A stretch of DNA of 64,000 nt, from positions 930,001-994,000 of the forward strand of contig NZ_CP025120.1 of assembly GCF_002838765.1 (NCBI RefSeq). The letters are read 5' to 3'. The DNA is from Kangiella profundi (lineage in GTDB: Bacteria > Pseudomonadota > Gammaproteobacteria > Enterobacterales > Kangiellaceae). Positions within the stretch are counted from its first letter, which is position 1. The number at the start of each line of letters is the position of its first letter. The notes beneath the pieces are model-generated. The model searched no databases. It had not been told where the DNA came from and saw nothing but the letters and a program-made list of their open reading frames with translations. The position numbers and the translations under genes were made by a program. Below, one piece after another: positions 48,121 through 57,160 of this stretch.

Positions 48121-49668
48121 CTGTGAGCTACTCTCTATGATGTGTGTGACGTAGCTAGGATAGTGTTTTCCAGAAATCTCAAGCTGCAAGAGTTTCTGAC
48201 CGCCTATTAGACTTTTGGGTGCAATCATAATTGAAGGAAAGCTTTCGCCTTGTTTCAAAGTTATGATTGGATGTTTAATAATTTCATCATCCTTGGTTTT
48301 AGTCAGGTAGTAGTTCAGCTCTGGATTGCCCCGCAAATATTCAACACCAATGGTTGCTCCTCTTGCGTGATCAATATTTTGCCATCGACTAATGGCTAGC
48401 TGCCAGCGATCAGGCTCTTCATGATTATTATCGATTCGGATTAATGCAATGCTTCCCACTGCGAGCTGAGCAATTTGCTGCTTATTGTGGCGAATACACA
48501 TACCACCTTCGCTATAATTTACGGTTTGCCAGTTTATTCCTGTTTTATAGTCATCACCAAGCAGCTCTTTTATTTGAAAGCTAAGATGTTCATTAATAGT
48601 GAGTTTGTTTAATCCCGAGAGCGTCTTCTGAATTGCATTTGCTCCCCAGACTACATTGACATGCCCCATCATTGGGTAGCGCGTCGATTGGCGCTTCAGG
48701 TGCTGGTCGCAATAAGTAAAAATACGGTGTAATAATTTCATTGCGAGCTTATTATCAATCGCCTTATAAAAGCCTGGTTTTGGCAACTCCTGACTTTCTT
48801 CGAGTTTTAGCAAGTGTTGTTCTACAACCTCAAGCAGTTCGTGAGTTAGCAGCAGGCGAAGATGGCCAGAGTCTTCATACTCAGTTTCTTTGCTAATAAA
48901 TAGCGGTTTTTTTCCTTCATTAAGATTGATTATAAAGCAGCGGCTTTCGCTAAAATGCTGAAGGTTTTTATCCAACTTGGCTTTATTTGCCCAATGATAA
49001 AAATATTTAAATAAATGCCAATGCAGGTTATCGCCCAGATGATATGGGTCAATGATGGCCATCAGGCAGCTTCGAATATAGGTATCCTCAATAGTTGCCA
49101 TTGGCTCGAGTGCATCATTCAATGAACTGGTTTTAGTTCGGTGTAACTTTGATTCTTCTGCAAACTCGTACAGCATATGGAGCTCATGCCATAGATAGGC
49201 TGGAACAGGGGTATGTAATTGATAGTGCTCTATCAACATGATACCCAGATAATGTTGTGAATAATTAATAGCCTGGGCCAATCTTTGATTTTTCTTTAGT
49301 GCAAACTTTTGAGCGGACAGCTCATCGACGAGTCGTTTGAATGCAAAGGCCATCTCGGTGCTTAAAGCGTGCAGCGACTTAAGCTGGTTATGAGTGACTT
49401 TTATTGTTCTTCGGTCATTGTGTTCTCTCAGGTGTTTGCTGATTTGCAAATAACCTTTACTTAAAGTAAGGAAGTTGGCTTCTCGGTGGGCGGTTTTCTG
49501 TTGGCATCGGTTAAGCGTTTTTGCCACATTAAGTAGTTCATGAATAGCTCGATCTATATCGGAAAACGCAAGACGTTCATGCCAGGCGCTTATGGCAGAA
49601 GGAGCTGTATCCAGCATGAACTCCTGGCCAGCCTGAAATGATGGATATGTGAGCTTTAGTTGAGTCAT
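48091..49668 (-). CDS. Uncharacterised 525-aa protein, possible PilZ-like C-terminus
   Basis: I do not recognise this protein with certainty. It has no signal peptide or membrane segment. The N-terminal 320 residues look helical (VAKTLNRCQQKTAHREANFL, LVDELSAQKFALKKNQRLAQ). Near residue 400 the stretch INWQTVNYSEGGMCIRHN, then ARGATIGVEYLRGNPE, resembles the N-x-S-x-x-G core of PilZ c-di-GMP receptors, but the upstream RxxxR motif is not evident. With an EAL enzyme in the window, a link with c-di-GMP is possible but unproven. Its end overlaps YihY tail to tail. Confidence 0.6.
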   Translation of the reverse strand: MTQLKLTYPSFQAGQEFMLDTAPSAISAWHERLAFSDIDRAIHELLNVAKTLNRCQQKTAHREANFLTLSKGYLQISKHLREHNDRRTIKVTHNQLKSLHALSTEMAFAFKRLVDELSAQKFALKKNQRLAQAINYSQHYLGIMLIEHYQLHTPVPAYLWHELHMLYEFAEESKLHRTKTSSLNDALEPMATIEDTYIRSCLMAIIDPYHLGDNLHWHLFKYFYHWANKAKLDKNLQHFSESRCFIINLNEGKKPLFISKETEYEDSGHLRLLLTHELLEVVEQHLLKLEESQELPKPGFYKAIDNKLAMKLLHRIFTYCDQHLKRQSTRYPMMGHVNVVWGANAIQKTLSGLNKLTINEHLSFQIKELLGDDYKTGINWQTVNYSEGGMCIRHNKQQIAQLAVGSIALIRIDNNHEEPDRWQLAISRWQNIDHARGATIGVEYLRGNPELNYYLTKTKDDEIIKHPIITLKQGESFPSIMIAPKSLIGGQKLLQLEISGKHYPSYVTHIIESSSQLAIFGIRRD

Positions 49669-49792
49669 TAATAGCGCCTACCTGGTTATAGTTCTATTAT
49701 TTGTTCAGTCCACTCAGTATAATATGCACGAAAGTTTATGGTATTTCCACCATTCTATTCAATTTCATTGATTCTAACCTAATGATTTTTAA

Positions 49793-50278
49793 ATGATTAT
49801 TATGAGACATTTGTGTTTGCGCATCCTTCTTATAGGCCTTGCTGCGTTATCGCTTGCTGCTTGCGATAACAGTAAAGAGTTTTCGCTTTTAAACGGTGAG
49901 CAGAAGAACCTGTCAGATTACCGTGGTGACTGGCTTGTAGTTAATTTCTGGGCTGAATGGTGTCCACCATGTCTGGAAGAAATTCCAGAGCTGAACTTGC
50001 TCGCTCAAGAAAACGACAATATAAAGGTTCTTGGGGTGAGCTTTGATAAGCTACCAAATGATGAGCTAAGTGCGCTCATAGAGAAACTCGACATTCAGTA
50101 TCCTGTTGTAGCGACGGAGCCTATGCCTTACTTGCCAATGGAGCGCCCACTAAGTTTGCCAGCCAGTTATATTGTCACGCCTAAAGGTGAGATCATGGGG
50201 CCTTTAATGGGCAAGGTTGATCGTCATAAGATTGTAGAGATTATTGAGAAAGTTCAGTCAGCACAAACTGCAAATTAA
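49793..50278 (+). CDS. TlpA-like thioredoxin-fold lipoprotein
   Basis: The 161-aa precursor has a lipoprotein signal (LAALSLAAC, Cys24) and a TlpA/ResA fold with the redox centre NFWAEWCPPCLEEIPEL and a cis-Pro region LSLPASYIVTPKGEI. It should act at the membrane surface as a thiol-disulfide reductase, for example in cytochrome c maturation or disulfide repair. The ATG at 49793 is used; ATG 49802 would keep the signal intact. No cytochrome genes are adjacent. Confidence 0.9.
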   Translation: MIIMRHLCLRILLIGLAALSLAACDNSKEFSLLNGEQKNLSDYRGDWLVVNFWAEWCPPCLEEIPELNLLAQENDNIKVLGVSFDKLPNDELSALIEKLDIQYPVVATEPMPYLPMERPLSLPASYIVTPKGEIMGPLMGKVDRHKIVEIIEKVQSAQTAN

Positions 50279-50301
50279 GCATTTCTATTGCATGCTCAGG
50301 A

Positions 50302-51801
50302 TTAGCCCGTTGTAAATCTTGAGCGTGCATTTTCTGTAAGTATTTCACGAATCTTTTTATTAACCTCGTCAAGCCGAGCTTGAATTCTGGTCTGAGCGTA
50401 GGGGTCTTCCGAAGTACCATTAAGAGCTAGTTCAAAGTGTTTCTTTGCCGTTCTCAGATCACCCAGCAATAATAGGTATTGGCCAGTAGTTTCATGCATT
50501 TCAGGAGTTCTGCCTGCCTGGGCCTGAGCTTCTGCCAGAATATAAAGGTAATTAGGATTATGGCGATTGACATCCACATACCTTAGCAACAATTTTTCGG
50601 CTGCTTCAGGCTGTTTGTTGTCCAGATAAATTTGTGCAGTCGCTAAAAGCAACTTTGTCGAGCCGGGTGTCTTTTCCAATTGTTTAGTCAGCTCTGGCAA
50701 AATTTCGGATGATGTTTTATTGGCTTTGTGGGTTTCTGCGAGGGTAAATAACAGCAGATGATTATCTGAATACTCCTGATAAAGGTCAGTTAATATTGAT
50801 AATGCTTTTTGGGTCTTGCCTCTGCTTTTTAACAGCTCGGCATAAAGATACCGATCTTCGACCGAGTTCTGCTGCTTTTGATTGTACTTCTGATCGAGCA
50901 AGCGAAAACTATCTTCGCTGTTAACTAAGTCGATACTTTTAATCCGGGCTTTTACCAAGTGGTAATCAAGTGAGTTTTGATGTTCAACCTGCGGGTAAAG
51001 TTGAGCTCGTTCGCGGGCAGCCGCGATTCGGTTTCTTGATAGTGGGTGTGTTAACAAAATTTCTGGCGGTTTCTGAGTGTAGCGGCTTGCCTGTTGCATA
51101 GTTTCAAAGAAATCGGCAGCGGCTCTAACGTCAAAGCCTGCGCTAGATAACATGGTAATACCAATTCTATCGGCTTCTTCTTCGTTGTCTCTGGTGTGCG
51201 AAATAATACTCTGCTGAGCGGCTGCCTGAGTGGCGCTCATTCCAGCAATTCCTGCCTCCGGGTCTTGCGTGGCAGCAATAACAGAGGCTAGCACTCCTAA
51301 AATTGTAGGTATCGAGATTTTGTCCTGTTGCTCTAAACGTCGAGCCAGATGCCTTTGAGTAACATGCGCCACCTCATGACCCAGCACTGAAGCCAGCTCG
51401 CTTTCACTTTGTGAAGCGGTGATTAGCCCTGAGTGGATGCCGATATAGCCTCCTGGCAAAGCAAATGCATTAATCGAGCTTTCCTGAATAACGAAAAACT
51501 GGAAGCGCCTGCCTAAGGCATCCGGGTTAGCTGCGACTAATTTATGGCCTAACTGCTGGATATAGTCTGTAATCAGCGGGTCTTTCATTAAGTACTGACT
51601 TCGACGTATTTGTGTCATTATTCTGTCGCCAATCATCTGCTCTTCAGCTACGGACATGGTTGCTCCAGCTGCTTCCCCTAATTTGGGCAAGTCATTGCTG
51701 GCGGCCTTTACCATAACTGGGGAAAGCGCTGTAGATATGCTGAGTGATAGAGCAAGCAAGGCGTTAAGCTTTGATAGACGCGCTTTTTTAGGTTCTTTCA
51801 T
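50302..51801 (-). CDS. bepA: Periplasmic M48 metalloprotease/chaperone BepA
   Basis: The 499-aa exported protein has a signal peptide (NALLALSLSISTALSPVMVKA), an M48 domain with the zinc motif in LGHEVAHVTQRH and the third ligand Glu in DNEEEADRIGI, and a TPR array (about 290-480) with repeated LAETHKANK, LATAQIYLDNKQPEAAE and YILAEAQAQAGR motifs. BepA checks LptD and BAM assembly in the outer membrane. It is divergent from perM, as in E. coli. Confidence 0.93.
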   Translation of the reverse strand: MKEPKKARLSKLNALLALSLSISTALSPVMVKAASNDLPKLGEAAGATMSVAEEQMIGDRIMTQIRRSQYLMKDPLITDYIQQLGHKLVAANPDALGRRFQFFVIQESSINAFALPGGYIGIHSGLITASQSESELASVLGHEVAHVTQRHLARRLEQQDKISIPTILGVLASVIAATQDPEAGIAGMSATQAAAQQSIISHTRDNEEEADRIGITMLSSAGFDVRAAADFFETMQQASRYTQKPPEILLTHPLSRNRIAAARERAQLYPQVEHQNSLDYHLVKARIKSIDLVNSEDSFRLLDQKYNQKQQNSVEDRYLYAELLKSRGKTQKALSILTDLYQEYSDNHLLLFTLAETHKANKTSSEILPELTKQLEKTPGSTKLLLATAQIYLDNKQPEAAEKLLLRYVDVNRHNPNYLYILAEAQAQAGRTPEMHETTGQYLLLLGDLRTAKKHFELALNGTSEDPYAQTRIQARLDEVNKKIREILTENARSRFTTG

Positions 51802-51933
51802 AAAAGGATTGGATGTCGTATGACAAAATTCATAAGCTAGTTACTGTATATGATGGGACTTGTGTGGTAAAAGTTCAATCTCGAACTGTGTATCATGCTC
51901 AGAGTTACAAAATTGAGCTAATCTGGATTTTCA

Positions 51934-53064
51934 ATGACGACAATTTTTACTCGTTGGTTCAAGCGTAATTTCTCAAGCCCAGCAACTATTGTGCTTAGCA
52001 TGTTGCTGATTGTAGGCTTTTTTATCATTCTTACGGTTGGCGACATACTGGCCCCAATCCTGTGGGCGTTAGTTTTTGCTTACTTGTTAGAATCTGTTGT
52101 TTCGATTATGCGGAGGAAGGGCGTCCCACGTATCTGGGCAGTGCTTGTTGTTTTTGCTGGTTTTATAGGTTTGGCCTTAATTATATTATTTGGCTTAATA
52201 CCTCTGATCTGGGAGCAGGGCGCTAAATTATTTGCTGAACTGCCAAATATCATGACAAAGGTTCGAGAGAGTATTCTTGAACTTCCTGAAAAATATCCCA
52301 ATTTCGTTAGCACCGAGCAGGTCAGTGCTTTTTTTGCCAGTTTAAACAGTGAGTTAGCCAAATGGGGGGAAGCGATTTTAACAGCCTCTGTCAGCTCATT
52401 AATGAGTGTAGCCACTTTGATGGTGTACATTATCCTGGTTCCCTTGCTGGTGTTTTTCTTTCTCAAAGATCGTCGACAAATTATTAGCTGGTGTACCCAG
52501 TGGCTGCCGCAGGAAAGACATTTGGCCGAAGCTGTATGGAGTGAAGTGAATCAGCAAATCGGTAATTATATTCGCGGTAAAGTTCTGGAAATTGTCATCG
52601 TTGGAACGGCTTCATATATTGCATTCCTGATCATGGGCTTAAATTACGCCCTGTTACTTGGGGTCTGTGTCGGGTTATCAGTTCTGATACCCTACATTGG
52701 TGCAGCGCTGGTGACTATTCCAGTGGCGTTAATTGCTTTTTTCCAATGGGGCTTTACCCACGACTTCTATATTTTGATGATTGTTTATCTAATCATTCAG
52801 ATTCTGGATGGTAATTTACTAGTACCTTTGATTTTCTCTGAGGCAGTAAATTTACACCCAGTTGCAATTATTGGCTCGATCCTTTTATTTGGTGGCCTGT
52901 GGGGCTTTTGGGGCGTATTTTTTGCTATTCCACTGGCAATTCTGGTCAATGCAGTCCTGTCGGCATTAAAGGGCCATAAGTTACAGCTCCATGATGAAGG
53001 GCAAAGTAATGAGTCTCCAGTACAAAAATCGCTAGAGGCACCTGAGCCTGCTGAGAGTGAGTAG
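51934..53064 (+). CDS. perM: AI-2E family transporter (PerM-like)
   Basis: This 376-aa membrane protein has about eight hydrophobic segments and the family signatures GDILAPILWALVFAYLLESVV, LVFFFLKDRRQI and NYALLLGVCVGLSVLIPYIGAALVTIPVAL. AI-2E transporters move small molecules or ions, mostly with unknown substrate. It shares an intergenic region with bepA, and a bidirectional terminator follows. Confidence 0.9.
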   Translation: MTTIFTRWFKRNFSSPATIVLSMLLIVGFFIILTVGDILAPILWALVFAYLLESVVSIMRRKGVPRIWAVLVVFAGFIGLALIILFGLIPLIWEQGAKLFAELPNIMTKVRESILELPEKYPNFVSTEQVSAFFASLNSELAKWGEAILTASVSSLMSVATLMVYIILVPLLVFFFLKDRRQIISWCTQWLPQERHLAEAVWSEVNQQIGNYIRGKVLEIVIVGTASYIAFLIMGLNYALLLGVCVGLSVLIPYIGAALVTIPVALIAFFQWGFTHDFYILMIVYLIIQILDGNLLVPLIFSEAVNLHPVAIIGSILLFGGLWGFWGVFFAIPLAILVNAVLSALKGHKLQLHDEGQSNESPVQKSLEAPEPAESE

Positions 53065-53083
53065 TTCAATACAACCATAAAGC

Positions 53084-53113
53084 AAAAAGCCTCGAATTAA
53101 ACGAGGCTTTTTT
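53084..53113. terminator. Bidirectional intrinsic terminator
   Basis: AAAAAGCCTCG/CGAGGCTTTTTT hairpin between the convergent perM and phoH genes. Confidence 0.88.
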
Positions 53114-53126
53114 ATATATCTATCGG

Positions 53127-54548
53127 TTATAACAGTTCGGAAGCGTAATCGGCTAAGCGTGAGCGCTCTCCGCGTTTAAGCGTCATATGGCCTGAGTGCG
53201 GCCAGTTCTTGAAGCGATCGACAACAAACGTTATTCCCGAAGTTGTCTCCGTCAGATATGGGGTGTCGATTTGGGCAACATTACCCATACACACCACTTT
53301 TGTCCCAGGGCCTGCGCGAGTAATCAGTGTTTTCATCTGCTTCGAAGTAAGGTTTTGAGCTTCGTCGATAATGATAAATTTATTGAGGAAGGTTCTTCCA
53401 CGCATGAAATTCAAAGAGCGGACCTTGATCCATTTGCGAAGCAGGTCGTGGGTTACTGCGGTTCCCCATTCATCATTATCAGACGGGGAGAGCACTTCCA
53501 GGTTATCCATCAGTGCGCCCATCCACGGAGTCATCTTTTCTTCTTCTGTGCCAGGCAGGAAGCCAATATCTTCGCCAACTGAAACGGTGACGCGGGTGAC
53601 GATAATTTCTTTGTAGCGTTTTAATTCAATAGTCTGCTCAAGTGCTGCAGCGAGGGCCAATAGCGTCTTACCGGTACCGGCCGGCCCCTGTAGAGTGACA
53701 AAATCAACTTCTGGATCCATCAAAAGGTTGAGGGCATAACTTTGCTCTCGGTTTCTGGCGGTTATTCCCCAGATATTATGACTGTCGTTTCTATAGTCTG
53801 TGAGCAGTTCAATAGTGGCAGTCGCATGACCATCTTCTTCTTCGATAGAGCGCACAATAGCTTCAAAGTTATCCTGAGGTTGGAACAGACATTGATTTAG
53901 AGACCATTCGGAAACTAGTGGGCCTTGAATTCGGTAATATGTCTTACCTTCCTCTTGCCAGGAGTCAATATCTCGACTATGTGTATCCCAGAAGTCATCT
54001 GGCAACTCGTAATAGCCGGTATACAGCTGTTCAACATCATCCAGCACCTTATCGTTATAGTAGTCCTCAGCATGAACGCCTACGATATTGGCTTTGATTC
54101 GTAAGTTAATATCTTTGGAAACCAGGGTCACCGTTCTATCATCATCACGTGCCTGAAGGGCAAGAGCTACGTTAAGTATGGTGTTGTCAGCTTTGCTGCT
54201 GGGAAGTGAGTCAGGAAGTCGGTCTATGTGTTCTTTAGTCTGGAAGTAAATCTTGCCGTGTTTGTTTTTATCTTGAATTTGAGGGATGAGGCCGATATGG
54301 ATACCCTCAACCATGGGGTCTTCGCCTTCTTCGGCAGCAGAGAGCAGATCATCTAGGTAGCGGCTTACTTGCCTAACATTTCGAGCTACCTCTGAAACCC
54401 CTTTTTTGCCTGCGTCCAGCTCTTCAAGTACAACCATCGGGATTAAAATATCATGCTCTTCAAAGCGGAACAGAGCAGTGGGGTCGTGCATCAATACATT
54501 CGTGTCCAATACGAATAGACGTTTTCCGTCCAGGTTTTCTTTTACCAT
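53127..54548 (-). CDS. PIN-PhoH family ATPase/ribonuclease
   Basis: A 473-aa protein with an N-terminal PIN domain (FVLDTNVLMHDPTALFRF, then VVLEELDAGKKG) and a C-terminal PhoH ATPase (Walker A LQGPAGTGKTLLALAAALE, Walker B FIIIDEAQNLT, GERSRLADYASELL). PIN-PhoH proteins couple RNA unwinding and cleavage. The PIN Asp residues are kept (LDTNV, EELD, DDRTVTLVSKDINLRIKA). It is followed on the minus strand by nothing but the terminator, and lies 22 nt downstream of prxQ. Confidence 0.92.
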   Translation of the reverse strand: MVKENLDGKRLFVLDTNVLMHDPTALFRFEEHDILIPMVVLEELDAGKKGVSEVARNVRQVSRYLDDLLSAAEEGEDPMVEGIHIGLIPQIQDKNKHGKIYFQTKEHIDRLPDSLPSSKADNTILNVALALQARDDDRTVTLVSKDINLRIKANIVGVHAEDYYNDKVLDDVEQLYTGYYELPDDFWDTHSRDIDSWQEEGKTYYRIQGPLVSEWSLNQCLFQPQDNFEAIVRSIEEEDGHATATIELLTDYRNDSHNIWGITARNREQSYALNLLMDPEVDFVTLQGPAGTGKTLLALAAALEQTIELKRYKEIIVTRVTVSVGEDIGFLPGTEEEKMTPWMGALMDNLEVLSPSDNDEWGTAVTHDLLRKWIKVRSLNFMRGRTFLNKFIIIDEAQNLTSKQMKTLITRAGPGTKVVCMGNVAQIDTPYLTETTSGITFVVDRFKNWPHSGHMTLKRGERSRLADYASELL

Positions 54549-54570
54549 GAGGCACCTCTCAAGTGGTTTA

Positions 54571-55038
54571 TTATAGTGCTTTAACGGCTTCTAATACTTC
54601 TTCAACGTGGCCTTTTACTTTGACTTTTCTCCATTCCTGTTTAAGTTTACCCTGCTCATCGATTAGGAAGGTACTACGCTCAATACCCATATATTCACGG
54701 CCATACAGCTTTTTAAGCTTTATGACATCGAAAGCCTTACACATCTCTTCATCCGCGTCCGACAGAAGGTCAAAAGGGAACTCGTGCTTTTTTCGAAAGT
54801 TCTCATGAGTTCTAACACTGTCGCGTGACACGCCAAGGATTTCAGTATTATGTTTCTGAAATTGCTTGAAATGGTCACGAAAATCCTGCCCTTCGGTGGT
54901 GCATCCAGGGGTATTATCTTTGGGGTAGAAATAAATGACGAGGTTTTTGCCTTTGAAGTCGGCCAGTGAAAGAGTTTTGTCGCCAGTGGCGGGGAGTTTG
55001 AAGTTGGGTGCTTTCTTATTAAGCTGTGGTTGGCTCAA
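54571..55038 (-). CDS. bcp: Thioredoxin-dependent peroxiredoxin (BCP/PrxQ)
   Basis: The 155-aa peroxiredoxin has YFYPKDNTPGCTTEGQDFRDHF with the peroxidatic Cys in TPGC. The resolving Cys normally five residues later is Gln here (TTEGQ), so it should use another Cys, for example MCKAFDVI, or an external thiol. It reduces hydrogen and organic peroxides in the cytosol. A Shine-Dalgarno (AAGGAGG) lies just before the ATG. The gene is close upstream of phoH. Confidence 0.93.
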   Translation of the reverse strand: MSQPQLNKKAPNFKLPATGDKTLSLADFKGKNLVIYFYPKDNTPGCTTEGQDFRDHFKQFQKHNTEILGVSRDSVRTHENFRKKHEFPFDLLSDADEEMCKAFDVIKLKKLYGREYMGIERSTFLIDEQGKLKQEWRKVKVKGHVEEVLEAVKAL

Positions 55039-55147
55039 ATCAGCCTCCTTTAAAAGATTAATAGAGAGTCGTTTTTATCGTTTTCATTATCACTTTACGT
55101 CAGAAAAAAAATTGTCGCAAGCAATCCTGCCTTTTTTGTGATTTTGC

Positions 55148-55176
55148 TTGTTTTTGCTGGGCTCGCTGGCTAACAT
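55148..55176 (+). promoter_or_regulatory. Possible promoter of dapA-bamC
   Basis: TTGTTT (55148-55153), a 17-nt spacer and TAACAT (55171-55176), 36 nt upstream of the start codon. Confidence 0.4.
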
Positions 55177-55212
55177 AGCCCGCAAACAAGGGCAAGCCCA
55201 AAGGAATCATTC

Positions 55213-56094
55213 ATGTTTTCAGGTAGCATTGTTGCAATTGTCAGCCCTTTGCAGTCTGATGGTTCAATAGATGAAAATGCGTTAAAAGAGCTTATTGAGT
55301 GGCACATAAATGAAGGTACACACGGTATCGTCATTATGGGCACTACAGGCGAGTCTGCCACAGTTGATAGTAAAGACTATCAAGCAGCAATTCAGCTGAC
55401 GGTTAAGCAAGTAGGCGGGCGTGTTCCTGTTATAGCTGGCACCGGCTCAATCAGCACAAAGAAAACGATAGCATTGACGCAACAGGCAGAAGCCATGGGA
55501 GTTGATGCTGCTCTAGTGGTTACGCCATACTACTGTAAGCCCAGCCAGGAGGGCTTGTTTCAGCACTTTAAGACTGTAGCTGAAAATACCAAGCTTCCAA
55601 TTATCTTATACAATGTTCCGGGACGCACCGCCTGCGATCTAAAACCTAACACGGTTGCACGCCTCGCTGAGTTGAACAATATAGTAGCTATAAAAGAAGC
55701 AACTGGCGATATCTCTCGTGTTGAGGAACTAAATCGAGTCTGCAAGACTCCAATCACCCTGTTAAGTGGTGATGATGCTACCGCTCTAGAGTTTATGAAG
55801 CTGGGTGGTCATGGCGTCATTTCTGTTACTGCCAATGTGGCGCCTGCGCTGATGAGCAGAATGTGTGAGTTAGCCAAAGCTGAGCAATGGAAACAGGCCA
55901 CTGTTATAAATGACAAACTGTCAGCTTTACACCAGGATCTGTTTGTTGAAGCGAACCCAATCCCTGTTAAATGGGCATTGGCTAAAATGGGTAAATGCGA
56001 GGAAACTATTTTGTTACCTTTGACCGTATTAGCTGAGCAGTATCACTCACAAGTATTACAAGCGTTGGAACAAGCGAATGTCGACATTAAATAA
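55213..56094 (+). CDS. dapA: 4-hydroxy-tetrahydrodipicolinate synthase
   Basis: DapA condenses pyruvate and aspartate semialdehyde on the way to lysine and diaminopimelate. The Schiff-base Lys is in NIVAIKEATGDISR, the Tyr in IILYNVPGRTACDL, and GTTGESATV is typical. The 293-aa length is normal. AAGGA precedes the ATG. The end overlaps bamC by 17 nt, the conserved dapA-bamC pair of gammaproteobacteria. Confidence 0.97.
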   Translation: MFSGSIVAIVSPLQSDGSIDENALKELIEWHINEGTHGIVIMGTTGESATVDSKDYQAAIQLTVKQVGGRVPVIAGTGSISTKKTIALTQQAEAMGVDAALVVTPYYCKPSQEGLFQHFKTVAENTKLPIILYNVPGRTACDLKPNTVARLAELNNIVAIKEATGDISRVEELNRVCKTPITLLSGDDATALEFMKLGGHGVISVTANVAPALMSRMCELAKAEQWKQATVINDKLSALHQDLFVEANPIPVKWALAKMGKCEETILLPLTVLAEQYHSQVLQALEQANVDIK

Positions 56095-57160
56095 GTATAA
56101 AACACTATTAATTTTAAGTTCTATTGCTGCAATTTCTTCTTGTAGCTGGTTCTCTGCCAAAGACGGCACTGAGGATATAGATGATCGCTATATGCGCAGT
56201 CAACAAGGTCCAGAATTGCAAGTGCCGCCAGCTACTGAGCAGATTGACGTTGAAGATCGTTACCGTGTGCCAGAAGGTGTCATCATTACAAACCGAGATG
56301 CAAAAGGAAAAAAACTTAGCCTTGACCCACCACAGTTATTGCTTGTTGGTGGTGATGGCGTACGTGAAGATTCAGAGCAGGCCCAGCCAACTGTTTGGAT
56401 TCGCCATCAGAATACTTCTTTTATGAATTATGTATCTCGATTCATGAATCAAAAAAATATTCCTGTTTTATCATCTAGCGATACGCAAGTGACTACAGAC
56501 TGGATAACTGATGAAGATGAAACCACTCTGGCGAACTATATTGGTTCCTACAACTTAGATGGACAACGTCACAGATTAACTCTTGAGATTGTTGGCCAAA
56601 ATGCCAATGAAATAGCACTTCAGGCCCGTAATACTGAGAGTCAGCGTTTAGTTCAAGATAAATGGGCTGCAATGGCTCCTTCTAAGACGGTTGCTAGCCA
56701 GTTTCTGAATGCTTTCCTTGGGTACTATGACACTGAACGGACTAAAGAAGCGCGTCAGCGTATTCTCGAAGAGGGAACGATTAACGTGAACCTTGGCACC
56801 AACCAGCAAGGGAATATTGCACTTACAGCTGAACGCGAGTTCCTGGCAGTATGGGATCAAATGCCAAAAGTATTGGAAGATTTAAATCTAACGGTTTCCG
56901 ATAGAGATCAATCGGCTGGCATCTACTACTTTAATGTCAAAGAACCTGAAACTGGTTTCTGGGCATGGCTGTGGAATGATGACGAAGATAATCCAAAGGT
57001 TGAGATGGAACCGGGTGATTATCAGATTCTTGTTGAAACGACTACTTCGGGTGTGAGTATGACCTTTAAAGATGATGAAGGTAACTTACTTGATGCCAAT
57101 ATCGTAACTCGAATTTACCCGGAGTTTGCGGCAAGCTTCAAAAGTCGTGCAAAGCAGTAG
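56078..57160 (+). CDS. bamC: Outer membrane assembly lipoprotein BamC
   Basis: The 360-aa lipoprotein (lipobox ISSC, Cys22) is BamC (NlpB), a part of the BAM complex that folds outer-membrane proteins. The position after dapA and the mature N-terminus with DRYMRSQQGPELQVPPATEQI fit the family. Two similar helix-grip domains follow: one around TVWIRHQNTSFMNYVSRFMN, the other near LAVWDQMPKVLEDLNLTV. It overlaps the start of the next gene. Confidence 0.9.
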   Translation: MSTLNKYKTLLILSSIAAISSCSWFSAKDGTEDIDDRYMRSQQGPELQVPPATEQIDVEDRYRVPEGVIITNRDAKGKKLSLDPPQLLLVGGDGVREDSEQAQPTVWIRHQNTSFMNYVSRFMNQKNIPVLSSSDTQVTTDWITDEDETTLANYIGSYNLDGQRHRLTLEIVGQNANEIALQARNTESQRLVQDKWAAMAPSKTVASQFLNAFLGYYDTERTKEARQRILEEGTINVNLGTNQQGNIALTAEREFLAVWDQMPKVLEDLNLTVSDRDQSAGIYYFNVKEPETGFWAWLWNDDEDNPKVEMEPGDYQILVETTTSGVSMTFKDDEGNLLDANIVTRIYPEFAASFKSRAKQ

